Shown: piece after piece, positions 1 through 11,700 of the stretch
How the letters are laid out: each line of letters starts with the position of its first letter
How positions within the stretch are numbered: the stretch's first letter is position 1
Origin: Immersiella caudata
Taxonomy: Eukaryota; Ascomycota; Sordariomycetes; Sordariales; Lasiosphaeriaceae
Assembly: GCA_030512335.1 (NCBI GenBank)
Contig: JAULSU010000007.1
Span: 372,001 to 436,000 of the forward strand
Direction: 5' to 3'
DNA: 64,000 nt
Notes under the pieces: model-generated
The model's database searches: none
What the model was told of the DNA's origin: nothing
What the model saw: only the letters and a program-made list of their open reading frames with translations
Program-made: the position numbers and the translations under genes

Positions 1-883
1 GTGAGAATCTGAGTTCGCCAAGGCGGTGAGCAAAATTTTCTATCCCCGTGGCAAAGCCACCAGTTCCGCCGAGAGAGCCGCCGCTGCGCGGAGTCTCGGA
101 CCACCCTTAGGTCAATATTAAAACATGTGTGCCCCTGACAGGACAATGGCCGTTGCCTACAATCGGTTGCCTTGTAATCCCAGAATTCGCCACCTACTAT
201 CTTGGAAATGTCTACTCGACAGCGACACGCCAACCCCTACATTCTGGGCCAGAAATGGCACTATGATGCAGACGGCACCATGACCACTGTTGTCTCGGCA
301 GCGTTGGTAAGCTGCAGCAAGTTGAAGCGCATCCTTGACGACGAGTGTCCACGTGGGAACTACTCAGTCCAGGTAGCCTACGACCTTCAAACAAGTTACT
401 TCGTACCAGGCTAACATCCTTCGCCTAACAGCTAAAACGAGACGAGTTCAGGATTACAATTTACAATCCCATGACGTTCCGGCCAACATGACCCGTCTCC
501 AATTTGTCGGTATATAAGCGGCTGAACAAGATGCACCTACGTGGAGTTTAATCTCCTGTGTGTATTGCTTTGTCGGGTCTCAAGGGTGGATCTCTGGATC
601 CTACGTGATCTTGTCCACATTACATACATTCACGGAATGTAGCAGGAGCCCTCATGAGAGACTTGAACCAAGCGGCGAAGCGGAGAGGGCAACACGTCAT
701 ACATTGATATAGACCCTACCTATATTACGTTTTGCATCCCACAAAGCTGTTCTTCGTGCCTCTGTTCAACTGCATCTCTTCCGTTTGAAAAGTGGTATCA
801 AATCCCAACCCAATCATACCATCACCCAACCCACATTTCCAATCACGCCATTCCTCCTGGGCAAGGGGGTATTGCAGTTACAT
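1..883. other. Intergenic, no supported gene
   Basis: No reading frame here shows a recognisable domain, signal peptide or splice structure. A 70-codon open frame at 202-414 has no family resemblance and I do not call it. The right part is the downstream flank of the aspartic protease gene. Confidence 0.5.
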
Positions 884-2468
884 CTAGATCGCAGACAGCC
901 CCGTAAACAGCACAGCGCCAAGCATCAACCCGTAATTGACAGCGGACCTCACACCAAAAGAACATTCCCCATTTCCGCCAGGGACTGCATCAGCACCGGT
1001 ACCTATGGCCACGATATTCGTACCACAGTTGGCGGCCTGCGCAATGTGGAGATTCCCATTGCCCCAATCAAACACAGCTTCCAGGCAAACCTGTTAGTTC
1101 CCAATAACTCAAATGTGAGAGAGTCTAAACGTACCATACGACGACCGCAAAAACGGCGCCCCAAGAATATGCGTCTCGGGATCCAACCCCAAATCATTAT
1201 CATTCATCATGACATGACAAGCTGCCACCTCATTATAGGTATTCTCCTCGATGAGATTATGAAACGGGACGAGAATGTCTTTCCCATCTAGACCAAACGT
1301 CATGCCGCCTTTCTGTTGACGAAGCGCACAGTCGACGTTGCATGTCTTCCCACCGGCGCCTAGGGTGCCCTTGAGGTCGTCGCATACGGACTTCGTCAGG
1401 CCCTTGGGGAGGATGTTGTTTGTGGATCCGCAATCGAGTGAGGCGACGGTGTCGCCGCTGCCGAGGTCGTAGCTCTTTGAGGAGTCGGTACCGGGGTTGG
1501 TGAGTTTGATGGACTTGATGTTGACGTAGTAGCTCGTGTGGTCAACTGTCTGACCGCTGCTGGTCTTGAACTGTTGAGTTCGAAAAGGTATCTTGATGAG
1601 CCCTCCCTGGTACTTCTTCTTGTCGACGCCGCCGAAAGTGATGGTGCCCGTGGAGTTGTCGAGGTCGCCGAGGTGCATGCTGAAGGCGGGGCTGTTGATG
1701 ACGCCCTGGCGGGCCATACTGGTGAGAATCATGGGGTAGGATCCGGAATTGTTGAAGCCGCCGGGTGGAGGCCCGAATCCCATGATGCCGACGCCGGTTT
1801 GGTTGGAGGCCTTGGCAACCCCAAAGATTTGGTTATCAATACTGAGGCCGCCGATGGAGATGCGGTCTTTCAGGAAGCCGACGTCAACGGTGGTACTGTC
1901 GGCGTAGCTGAAGCGTTCATCCTCCATATCTGCGGTCTGGGTCGTGGAGGAAATAGAAGGGTCATAGTTTCCGCGCTTTCGGCACTCTGCGGGATCGCTT
2001 AGAGGTGTGTCGATGTACTGGACCGTCTGCCCATCGATGGTGACGTTCTTGGCGACGGATGATTTGGAACAGTCAGGGTTGACCCATAGTTTGAAGGATC
2101 CGGTATCGACCGCGACGGAGAGTTTCTGTGGCGGAGTGCCGATCGAGACTGTTGATGGTGAGCAACGGCCCAGTGCCAAGCATCTCTCCCATCCTCTCCA
2201 ACGTTGTACCGAACAAAAGAAAACTTCACTAACTGTCAATGACATAGTTGGAAGACCTAAAGTTTGCGACTTGGACGTCTGTCGTTTTGCCCACGTCGGC
2301 CCTCTTGCGCAGGATGCTGTCCTTCTGGGGGGCCGAGACGGGGATCGAGATGAACCCCTGGCCGGTTGTGGCGCCAGGGAACACGGCCCGGGGCGGTTCT
2401 ACTTTGAGCCCGGATGCGCCCGTTGCGGCTAATGTCAACAAGGCCGTGACGAATGTTGACGGCGCCAT
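884..2468 (-). CDS. GPI-type aspartic protease (pepsin family A1)
   Basis: Secreted aspartyl endopeptidase, probably cell-wall or membrane attached. My model has three exons: 2468-2234, 2148-1135 and 1077-884 (480 residues). The introns are 85 and 57 bp; splicing restores the conserved SIGTPPQ strand before the first active site and the AVFDW strand near the end. Both catalytic aspartates are present, in DTGS (about D93) and DCGS (about D317). The start at MAPSTF is followed by a hydrophobic signal peptide. The last 20 residues are hydrophobic after a Ser/Gly/Asn-rich stretch, as in yapsin-like GPI-anchored proteases (inference). A hAT transposon sits 41 bp upstream of the start codon, so the native promoter is displaced by 2.4 kb. 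Family assignment is firm; substrate is unknown. Confidence 0.9.
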
Positions 2469-2508
2469 GATGGGCGTGACGAGAGAATGCAAAGGATGAA
2501 GAGAGGGC

Positions 2509-2516
2509 GTTGGAAT
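2509..2516. repeat. hAT target site duplication, left copy
   Basis: The 8-bp sequence GTTGGAAT directly precedes the left inverted terminus and is repeated exactly at 4905-4912. Eight-bp duplications are the hallmark of hAT insertions. Confidence 0.9.
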
Positions 2517-2529
2517 TAGGGTTCCGAAA
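2517..2529 (+). repeat. hAT terminal inverted repeat, left
   Basis: TAGGGTTCCGAAA; its exact reverse complement is at 4892-4904. Confidence 0.9.
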
Positions 2530-2879
2530 GTGAAATTGCGAAATTTCACTTTTCACCCTTTCTGGTGAAAGTGGATTGCGAAAAACCTGGGAGTGAAAAG
2601 CTGAAATTTTCGGTGACAGGGGGGTACCCCACATTTTGCTGTGTTGGGGTCAGACTGGCACCGGGTTTTGTGTCCAAAAAACTTGATATTTTGCCGCGAA
2701 ATGCGAATAACTAGGACCAGAGGGCCTCTATCTCGTCGTCTGAATCCTCTCCGAGTTAGAGAATTATGTCCATTAATTTTTCAGGGGCTGGAGGCTCCCC
2801 AAATAAAGCCTGATAGTCATCCTCTATCTCCATCAATACAACGGCTGAAACCGTCTCCCAACGCTTACCAGGCTTCAAC

Positions 2880-4669
2880 GGCTCCTTGGGGTTATTTCTA
2901 AATAGCTTTAACCACGCTAACACCTTATCATTTATAAAGAGGAATACCGCTATATCGCTCTTATCAGGTGTGAGGCGATTCCAAACCTTGTTATAAAGGA
3001 AGTTTGTTACTAAAAAGGAGCGCTTAAAAGGTATACTGTTAACTAGGGTGGAGAAAATACGATGGCTTAGAGAAGCGAGTTTTAAATCGGTGTTACTAAG
3101 CTAGAGCTAGAAATCGTAGGGTTTACCGCCATCTGCAAAGCTCTCTATACCCGGACTAAAGATTATCCCAGCCCGTGCCCTGAATTCAGAAAACTTAGCT
3201 AGCACGGTAATTTAGTCGTTTTCTGCAGTATAACGTCGTAAAAAAGCCTCTACGCAAGTGTAGTCTTAGATAGAAAGCCTCACGTTATGGGTTTCTGGAT
3301 CCAGGGCCCAGGCAGTAAGGTGGAGGTCCAGGGTCTGTTTTACCTGGCGCTCAGCCAGCGTTATAAGCAACAGTGGCTAATCAACGCCCCCATCGTTCCA
3401 TTTACCACTCTGTTATAACTGTTGCCAGTTAGCGCGGATGTGGCCCCAGTTTATAATAGTATAACCGACGTGGAGGTTATTAGTTTCTAAGTGTTATTAA
3501 ACCCTAATAATCGGCTTTAAAATCGTTAGAAGAACATCTACTTTTCACTAGAAAAGGAAATCCTTAAAGGTGGTAATAACCTTAATTAAATTCCCACGTT
3601 TATCAGCCTTTATTTTAAAGATAATTTAATCGTCACACGCCTAATTAAGTAAGGCGTCTTTGCTTTTAGAGAGTGAGAAGAGGGCTTACACCTGGGTCCC
3701 CCACCGTGTAATAACCGAAGAAATTAGCGCTTTCCTCTACTTATAATAATTTTACTGGAAATCGTGTAAATAAGCAAGCTGGAGTTTTAACTTCTTAAAC
3801 AAGTTAATAATTTTACCGGCTAAAAAAAGTAACTGCTTCCAGGGCTTAAGATTAGCGATGTCTTTAATCAGCAACTGGAAGCCGTGAGAATCGCAAAGGG
3901 TGTAAAAGATATAGGAGAAATAAGGCCTTACTGCCATCTCTTTATAGAACCTCCACATTGTTAAATTAATATCAGTTACAATACCGTTAATCCTTTATAT
4001 ATCTTTACCGATAAGATCGTAGATAATAGGCTTAATTAATAACATAGTATTCGCTATAGAATAACTCTCCTTACCTATATCAATCATTTACCAGTAAAAA
4101 ACAGCACTTCTAGGGATCTGGAAAAACAGGTTAAGTACTTGATTTTTAGCCTAATCGTCTGAGGTGTTGATAATAATATTAATAATAAAAGCTTCTATTA
4201 TATAAGTGCAGACCTCCTCCTTTCACTTAAGCTAAACGGTGGGGAGCCAGTTAACTACAGTATCACCACTCAGCAGCCAGAAGGTGGGGTTCAGCTTATG
4301 GAATAACGCCTTTATAAGTTCTCCTTTAAGCGTTTTAAATGGCAAGCCCATAGAAAAAATGGCTGTAGCTGCCATTTTAAAAGCTCGTTCTTAAAAGCCT
4401 TAAACAGGCGTGGGATATATAGCGATAGTTCTGGTAATAAAGGATTATTTAAGAATAACCTCGCGGCGGTGGAAAGGCAGGCAACCGGTAAGGTACTTCT
4501 TCTGGCATGTGGCGTTCTCCGTAACCGTGTAATTACACCACTGGCACAAAACGCGGGGGTTCTTCAGTGCGCCGCTCGGTGCGGCAACGAATTGTTCGCG
4601 GATTTCTTCGCGCGAGAGGGCGTTAATTACGGCCGCGCGGCTAGGAGTCTGGCGTTGGTGTGCCATCAA
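2880..4669 (-). pseudogene. hAT transposase remnant
   Basis: Read on the minus strand, three hAT transposase segments appear in the correct order. An N-terminal BED-like zinc finger (CQWC followed by a Cys/His-rich segment) lies at 4669-4445. A central block containing CDSHGFQLLIKDI, followed by a KIINLFKKLKLQLA stretch, lies at about 3958-3752; this matches the DUF659 region of fungal hAT transposases. A C-terminal dimerisation block with the pattern VWNRLTP then FLFIND lies at about 3000-2890. Between them the frame is interrupted by many stops, mostly TAA/TAG in AT-rich sequence. The boundaries given are approximate. It should be inactive; trans-mobilisation of the element by an intact relative elsewhere is possible because the ends survive. 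Confidence 0.8.
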
Positions 4670-4891
4670 GAAGTCTTTGATTGGTAGAACGTGGTAAATC
4701 CATGGTGTTAAGGGGTGGTTAAGGAGTGAAGTTGGTGTTCATGATGTCTGATGTTGGGTATCAATACTGGGTATGATATTCCACATATAACCCTAACCCT
4801 ATGAAAGTGGTCCGTGCGTGAAATTTCCACTTTTCAAAAATCTTCGGTGTGAAATAAGTGCAATTGCGAAAAGGTTGGGGGTGAAGTGAAA

Positions 4892-4904
4892 TTTCGGAAC
4901 CCTA
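4892..4904 (-). repeat. hAT terminal inverted repeat, right
   Basis: Reverse complement of the left 13-bp terminus, adjacent to the right target duplication. Confidence 0.9.
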
Positions 4905-4912
4905 GTTGGAAT
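4905..4912. repeat. hAT target site duplication, right copy
   Basis: GTTGGAAT, identical to 2509-2516. Confidence 0.9.
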
Positions 4913-6780
4913 CGCAAACGATGGCGTTGCCCTGCGAAGCTGTTGAGAGCAAAACACAAAACACCAAGAATTGCGACAGGGGACGAGATGGGTAGGGGAA
5001 GAGACGCGGCTTTAATGGCGCCGTAGGATTCTAAAATACGCTCGGCACTGCCTTACGGCGCGGAAATGACGTCCCATTTTCCATCTTGTACGCGGTGGGA
5101 GCCCGCTTCAAATGAGCTGGCCCCCTGTGCCGCCTGCCTGGATCCATACGCGAAGCGCAAACATTGTGGATACGAGAACCGGGAGTCACAATCCCATTTT
5201 GAAAGCTGTCAAGGATTCCTTGGCCCCTGATTTGGGGTGGTATGGTGCCTGCCTGCGCCGCAAGATGGTAGGATGCCAAGCATTGAACCCTGCCGACGAA
5301 TCAGACCGCAGAGGAACAGAGATGTTGCCAGTCGGGATTGGGGTCAATGACCGCCAGCGCCATAGGCAGCATCATTGGCGAAATCGTGGCCTGGGTTTGT
5401 CCCTTGATTCTGGACCGCTGGTGTGTTCTTGGTGCGGTGGAAATGCACACGGTATGCTCTGGTCTTGCGGTTATTCGGCTCCTGAACGCGGACAGGGGTT
5501 CTCGTTCTCGTTCGGGACGGTTCCGCTCCGATTGCCATTGTTTGCGGGGTGAAGGATCCTTGTCCCTCACCCAAGAGTTGCATCCGATATCCTTCCGCCT
5601 CGTGACTCAATCATGGTCACACAGATCATTGGTGACATTGCCAAACACGCACTTCAATCATAGCAAGGATGTCCTCTTTGGCGGACCGAAAGAAGGTGGA
5701 TAATAGGACTCGCCGAAAGCAAGCTGAACGAGGATGCCGGTTGGGCCCGGAATGTTAAAGCTTATTAAAGTCAGCCCTCATTCAATAATGCCTTTAACAA
5801 AACAGAGACGATAGTAATCGACGAGCATGTTAGTCGTTACAGGGCATCAGTCTCGGACTCAGATCGGACCTTGGAATCGGAGAAGTACGACAGACTTCTT
5901 CTGAACGGGAGGGGGTAAGGACCGACCTCGGGACAAGTCTTTCAAAAATTCATTTCATTTGTTGCGTCCTCTCATGGTGCGCGAGTTGCTGCGCGCGCTC
6001 CAGAGCTAGAGAAACCCTCGTTGTGTTGAGGACGTCCTCAGGGATCACGCCATCTTTCTGGCGGCGACTCGCGGTGGCTTCCTCCTGCGTATGCTATCCT
6101 GTCGCTCAGCTTCCGGTGATATTTTATATATCTTTAGTTCGAATCTCATGCAGATGGGTGAGAGAACAAGATGGAAAACAACAGAGAAGCCTGACATGAT
6201 CGACAGAAGGAAGCGTGGGAAGCTCATGTCCGGTTCTTGGGTGGAATTTTGTTGTGCTTGGCATCAGGAATTCCAGCACTGCCCGCCAAGATGGTCGAAT
6301 CAGAGACGCGCATTTTCCGATGCTCGCCCCACTCGAACATTTTTGGTTGGGGCCGCCCCACTTCAGTGCCGCAACCCGCGAAGGGCACTCGCTCAGAATT
6401 CCGTGCCTGACTTCGACAGACATTGCCATTTCACCGCATCTTCTTCCAGAATGATCTCTGATGTCCTGCTCACTTTATTGCCAATGGTCTGAGATGAAAT
6501 GGTGGTCACGCTATCATTTACTCGATCCGGGATGCACGGCACCCGTCGCTCCGGTTCGGATTTCGACCTCTTATTTCCAGCGTGACGTCGAAGCTCACCA
6601 ACGGCAGCAACTGCTTGACCACCATCTTTGCATGAACTGCAAGCGCGCCGATAACGATGCCGTGTTCCTGCCCATGCATCTTGAGGCGTGTATATGTAAC
6701 CACGTCTTCTCACAAAGCCCCCCGAGGTACGCTCCGGCTCGACACACTGACCGCGTGCCAAGCATTGGGAATCCCCGGCA
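4913..6780. other. Intergenic, displaced protease promoter and unassigned sequence
   Basis: The first few hundred bases were presumably the upstream region of the aspartic protease before the hAT insertion (inference from the target duplication). The rest holds several overlapping open frames of 60-146 codons on both strands with no family resemblance, signal peptide or convincing splice pattern. I see no gene here. Confidence 0.45.
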
Positions 6781-8561
6781 ATGCCCCCCGCAATCGACAT
6801 CACCGAAGACTCGTCCAGCAGCAGTAGCGGGCCGACCAGCTTGCTGACAGGAGAAAGCCATTATCACCACCGGCGAGCACACACCAAGTCCCGAAACGGC
6901 TTTACGCACTATCGACACCGACAAATCAAGTGCAACGAGCTCAAACTACGGGTGCACGCGATGCGTCAGGGGAAACCTCACCTGCGAGTACCCCCGTCTC
7001 GCGGGGCTGCAGCCACAGGACACGCTGATGGCGTTGAGACGCAGCCTGGCCGCCCTGGATACCGAGGGCTGTAATCGGCACGGACGCCATGACCCCTTTG
7101 CCTGCTTGGGAGGGCCGACGACAGCTTCAGTTTCCGGAACGATGATCACTACATTCCGTGAACCAACACCTCCCGCCTCCATTCCGGAGTCACCGCCAGC
7201 GATGGTCCAGATTGTCTTGCCATCTGGGCTCCTCGATGAGGACGACACTTCTCTCTTTCACAGCTACTTGTAGCACACCAGCTAGATTGTGAGCTTCGAC
7301 GAGCGCGACGCGTATTCCCTGCAAGTGGCTATCCCGGACATGGCGATGCGCAGCCCTACAGTTATGAGCTCTCTCCTCGCCATCGCGGCAACGTGCGCCT
7401 ATTGCGACATCATCGCGCACACTGCCCCAGTACCAGGGGACCGTGAAAAGGTCATGGAACTCTTGGCCATGGCGGATCGGCATCATCTGAGGTCGTTGCA
7501 GGGCGCTATCCAGACGAACGTTTGTCTTTCCGCTTCGAATGGGGACGACAGCGACAGCCAATCCGACGAAATCCTCTCAAACGCCGTGCTGATGCCATAT
7601 TACGGTTCCGGCAGCCAGAGAGTCGGTCTGGTTGGCCGAGAAGAACACACCCACTGGTATCGAAATGGCGGAGTTTATGCCCAACCAATCCAGCTGGCTT
7701 TCCCTATTTCACATCCTTAATGCCGCGTATGTGAGCGTTCTGAGCGCCGAAGACCGCGCAAAGCCAGCCTCGCCAGCGTTCAACCGGCGAAGCTCGGGCT
7801 CCAACTCGGAGGAGATCATTGCCGACCAGCCAATTAGTATATCACGACACGTTCTGTATCCCATCATCTCGACGACCTTCGCTGGCGCGCTAGACAGTTT
7901 GCAAAAGGCAGCAGAATCCTTATCAGTCTCGCCCAGCGCGGATACCCAATCCGATTCAAACCTCACCCAGACGAGATGAAACGCCTCTGCTTGACGGCGA
8001 TCGAAGTAGTATCCGACATCGTCAATAACCATTCCCTTCAACCAGAATTCTCAACCACGGCAATACCAACAACAGCAGGCCCAACCCCTACCAACAATTC
8101 CCAATGGTGCCCACCAATTCACGCCCCAACCACATCCAAAACGATGCTGAAGATGGCTTCACGAGTACCAGACCCGCCTTGTGTCCATCTCTCCGTCCCG
8201 CCCCTTCAGGCGGGTGGCCATTTCGTTCCTCTTCCGTGTGCCACTCGCCTACCTAACCACAATTCAGGGCATCGTCGATAACCTTCCCCTCTCCCCCGAG
8301 AAGCAAGGACCGATGCTCGCTCCCGTCTCGTCAACGGAAAATCTACTGTTAGACATTCATGCGCACCGGTTAGTCCTCACGTTGTTTCTCGATGGGGTCT
8401 GGTTCTTCGGGCGCGCTGGTGCGTGGGAGCCGGGAATGATCGTTGAGTTGGTCAGGAGTCGCCGGTTGGTGTTTCGATATCGAGCGGATGATGCAGGGGA
8501 GGGATGGTGGCTTGCAAGTATTCATGCTGTTGCAGTCAAGGTTAGGAAGCACGTTAAGTGA
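6781..8561 (+). pseudogene. Broken Zn2Cys6 fungal transcription factor
   Basis: Plus-strand relic of a Gal4-type regulator. Near 6900-6990 the DNA-binding domain is recognisable: RHRQIKCNE continues, after a frame change, into GCTRCVRGNLTCEYP. The first two zinc-ligand cysteines of the expected CxxC are replaced by Phe and Tyr (G-to-T and G-to-A changes in TGT codons). The middle region resembles the regulatory domain of Sordariomycete C6 factors: 7289-7600 includes DREKVMELLAMADRHHL, and the 7632-7979 frame continues it. The C-terminal part (about 8181-8561) has a segment ending LTLFLDGVWFFG, also typical of this family. The pieces lie in different frames with stops between them, too many to be explained by introns alone. 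Boundaries are approximate. Confidence 0.7.
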
Positions 8562-8767
8562 GGTTCATGGGAGTCATGGACTTCTTGAGACGCAAAAACG
8601 ATGGCTCTGCCAGGATCAAGCAAAACGAGGCAATGCAAGGTGTTCTTTCTCTGCGCACGTCCACCCGGGACGCCGAGTTACAAACAGGAGAAACAGGCAA
8701 CACGTCCCGCGCGCTCACCAACTACCACGTCTAAACTGAGCCCCAAGGCGTCCTCAATGCGCCAGAT

Positions 8768-11700
8768 CTACTTGAGAACGACAGTCTTCAGCTCGGGCCC
8801 AGCCTCCCACCAAGCTGTCTTCCTCACCTTCCCAACACCCATCCTTGTGGCAAACTGCCCCTGGATGTCCCACTCAACCAACATGACGTTGAACAATGGC
8901 ATACCCGACACATCGACCCGCTTCTCATTGCCATAGTACTGCGCCTCAGAGAGCAAGATGAAGTGATACAGCTCCGATGAAACGCTTCTCCTCCCGTCCG
9001 TCGGAACGACTGTGCCTACGACCTCGCCGGAATGGCTCAATACCTCGATTTCGGTAATCGCCAGCTCGTTGTCCACAACCATGCCCTTGGCGGTGCGTTT
9101 CCAGAGCTTCTCGCTCCGTTGAGAACCCTTGAGCTTGTTGAGCTGGAAGCTTGCTACCTGGGTTTCGCAAACAAGGTGGCGGCTGTCGAGGGGCATAACG
9201 ATAGGAACCTTTGGCGGGGTCGTGACGCCTCCTCGAAGGGCGGCAGCGGCTTGAAGGAAGGCCGTTACATTAACTCCGTCAGCATCATCGAAGGCGAGTC
9301 CTAGACCGTGACCGTTGATGGGAACCAGGGGGTGAACTCCGCTAGCGTTGTGGGGGTACCCACTGCTGCTGCGGTAGGAGGAAGGCGGTTTGGTACTGCG
9401 AAACCACATGACCAGTGGGCGAAATCTTTCCTCCAGGGGGCGTTCAGATTTCGGCGCCTTTGTTGAGGGGATGGGTTTGCCAGACAAGTGAGCAGAGGCT
9501 CTCTCCTTCGCCTGGGCAAACAACTTGCGCATGGAGAGGCCCCCAACTAGTCCAACATCGGCCACCCCAACAACCTTGCGAAGAGAGAGGTCGTCGTTGA
9601 CTCCGACCCAGAACAGCTCGTCGAAACGCACACCCGGCTTCGTCTCCCCTTTGGCCTCCACTGCCGCATCCGCACCCACCTCCCAACCGGCCCAGGACCA
9701 GCTGGGGAGCATATCATGCGGCTTGCGCGTGAGGTACACTCCTTGCACCGCTGGAGGCTGCCACATGAGAGTGAGCTCCAAGAACCGCTCAGGCAGCCCA
9801 TACAGCGTATGACCCAGTCCCGGTCCCGCATTCCCAAAAGGAACCGCCATCCTCTCCAACACCTTCATCAACCCCGCCACTGCATTCAACGAATCTCTCG
9901 AATCGGTCATTTCTCTTCCTGAGTACTGGCCCACGAGCTTCGCGTATTCCCCAAAGAACGCCGCTCGCTGAATCCTTCTCTCCCCGTCCCACTCCTGCTT
10001 CACAGACGGGGTGTATGCTGCACTTCCGCGCTCAGGAAGCTCCAGCCATGGAATCCCCGGCGGCCCTGCGTTCTTGCCTGCATGGGAAGAAGGCATGTCC
10101 TCTCTCAGCGTGCCGCGGCGGCAGTGGAAGCTCACCAATCCGCCCTCGGAGAACACAAGCAAACGCTTGGAGAGGAGCTTCTCCTGCAGCGTCCACGCGC
10201 GAGTATCCCATTTGCTGTAGGAGGTCGGATAAGAAACAGGGAGGAGGACGTTGATGTTGGTCGTTGGAAGGACAGTAGCAATCTGGGTCTCGGGTGGGAA
10301 GTCACGAGGGTAGAGAAGGGGGGACTCGGAGTCTGAACCGGAGGCGGCGACGAGGGTGATTTCGGCATTTCCGTAGATGGAATCCATTTGGGCGATTTGA
10401 GCGGCGCGGGCGGCGGGGTCGTCGTTGGAAGGGTCGAATGGGGACTGTTGAATGATACAGAGGGAGTCCACCCAGAGGAATGGGACGCCGAGACGGCGGG
10501 TGATGGTTATGGCGTCCATGATGGTGCGTGCCACTGGGCGGTCTTGATTGTGGAGCGTCGTGCCGAGCGCCGCGGCGTTGTGTTTGTGGAGGTTGAGCGA
10601 GTGTTGGCCGGTCGCTCCCCACACATAGGAGAGGGCCGCATATCGTGGAGTGGGATGCTGGCCCGGGACGACGACGACACGCATGGCGCTGACATCGACC
10701 AACCTGAAGTCTGGTCCTGCCGGTGGCTGAAGCTGCATGCTCCAACCTGGTCTTGCACACCCATCACCGTGGCACCCCCGGCAAGCATCCAACCAGACCT
10801 TGCAGTCGCCTTCGACATCGACCTCATCCTTCAGCAAGTTGCCATACCGAAGTCTCCCGCCCTCACCTATCTCATACCCGCTCGCCACCCTCAAGTTGAA
10901 GGCGCTCACTCTCGACAGCGGCGCCCGATGCCCATTTCCGTACCCCCACACGTCAACATTCACCACACCCTCCTCCGCATCCCCGACCCCATGAACTATA
11001 ACCGACACCGCCACGGGCAGCTTTGAATCCAAGTTCGCCATCAGCGACGTGATCGTTGGAATCACTGTTCCCACAGTCATCATAATCTTCATCCGCTGCT
11101 CATCCGTCTCCGTCAACATCATTCCGCCTAAACCTGCGGCAGCCCCTATTCCGCCCATATTCGCCACATCACTCGTCGTCATCTCGTCATCCCTAGTCGA
11201 ATCCTCAATCTCAAGATTCCCATCCTTATCCACCTTTTGTTGCATCTCAATCTTATCCCTGCTCGTCCCAAACGGGTACGAACTCTTGTAAACCGGAATC
11301 TTGGACGTCCAGTTCTGTTCCTCGGCCCACTCGCGAAAGGTTGACTTGGCGAGGTCGGAGGGGAGATGGTTCTTCACGGCGGGGTGTTGGAAGGGATCGT
11401 GGGCGGAGATGGCTTTGAAGAGGAGCATGCAAAATTCGCAGGATTTGTTGCGGTTTTTGCGGATGATGCGGTCCAGGAAGATGAGGCGGGAGGTGATGTT
11501 GGGTGTGAGATGAGTGGAAGGGGGAGTGGGGTTGTCGGTATGGGAGAACTGCTCGAAGTTGATCTTGGAGCAGGCGGAGCAGAGCCCTTCTTTTCGGGTT
11601 TGGTGGGAGGAGGTGTCGGTTATGCGGAGGTCGCCGGAGAGGAGGCTCCCTTCGATTTCGAGGTCGTTCAGGTTACGAAGCGTCTTGGGGAGCTTGATGC

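Larger units (their letters stand above)
2517..4904 (-). mobile_element. Degenerate hAT-family DNA transposon
   Basis: A 2388-bp element with 13-bp perfect terminal inverted repeats (TAGGGTTCCGAAA) flanked by identical 8-bp target duplications. The termini fit the hAT consensus (YARNG). Subterminal regions at both ends carry repeated motifs such as TGAAATTTC and GTGAAAAG-like words, as hAT ends do for transposase binding. The interior is markedly AT-rich, with many TpA steps and stop codons compared with GC-rich flanks, consistent with RIP or long decay (inference). It carries a transposase remnant on the minus strand and cannot encode an intact enzyme, but its ends look well preserved. It lies in the 5' flank of the aspartic protease gene. 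Confidence 0.9.

Noticed and set aside
202..414. 70-codon plus-strand frame near the left edge
   Set aside because: No domain, no signal peptide, and antisense frame equally open; no support for a gene.
4780..4805. CCCTAACCCTA telomere-like words within the hAT element and near 63664
   Set aside because: Only about two units each, too short for an interstitial telomeric repeat claim.
5112..5703. Overlapping open frames of 121-146 codons with a short hydrophobic stretch
   Set aside because: Several frames on both strands are open at once, none resembles a family, and composition is Arg/Ser-rich as expected from chance in GC-rich DNA.
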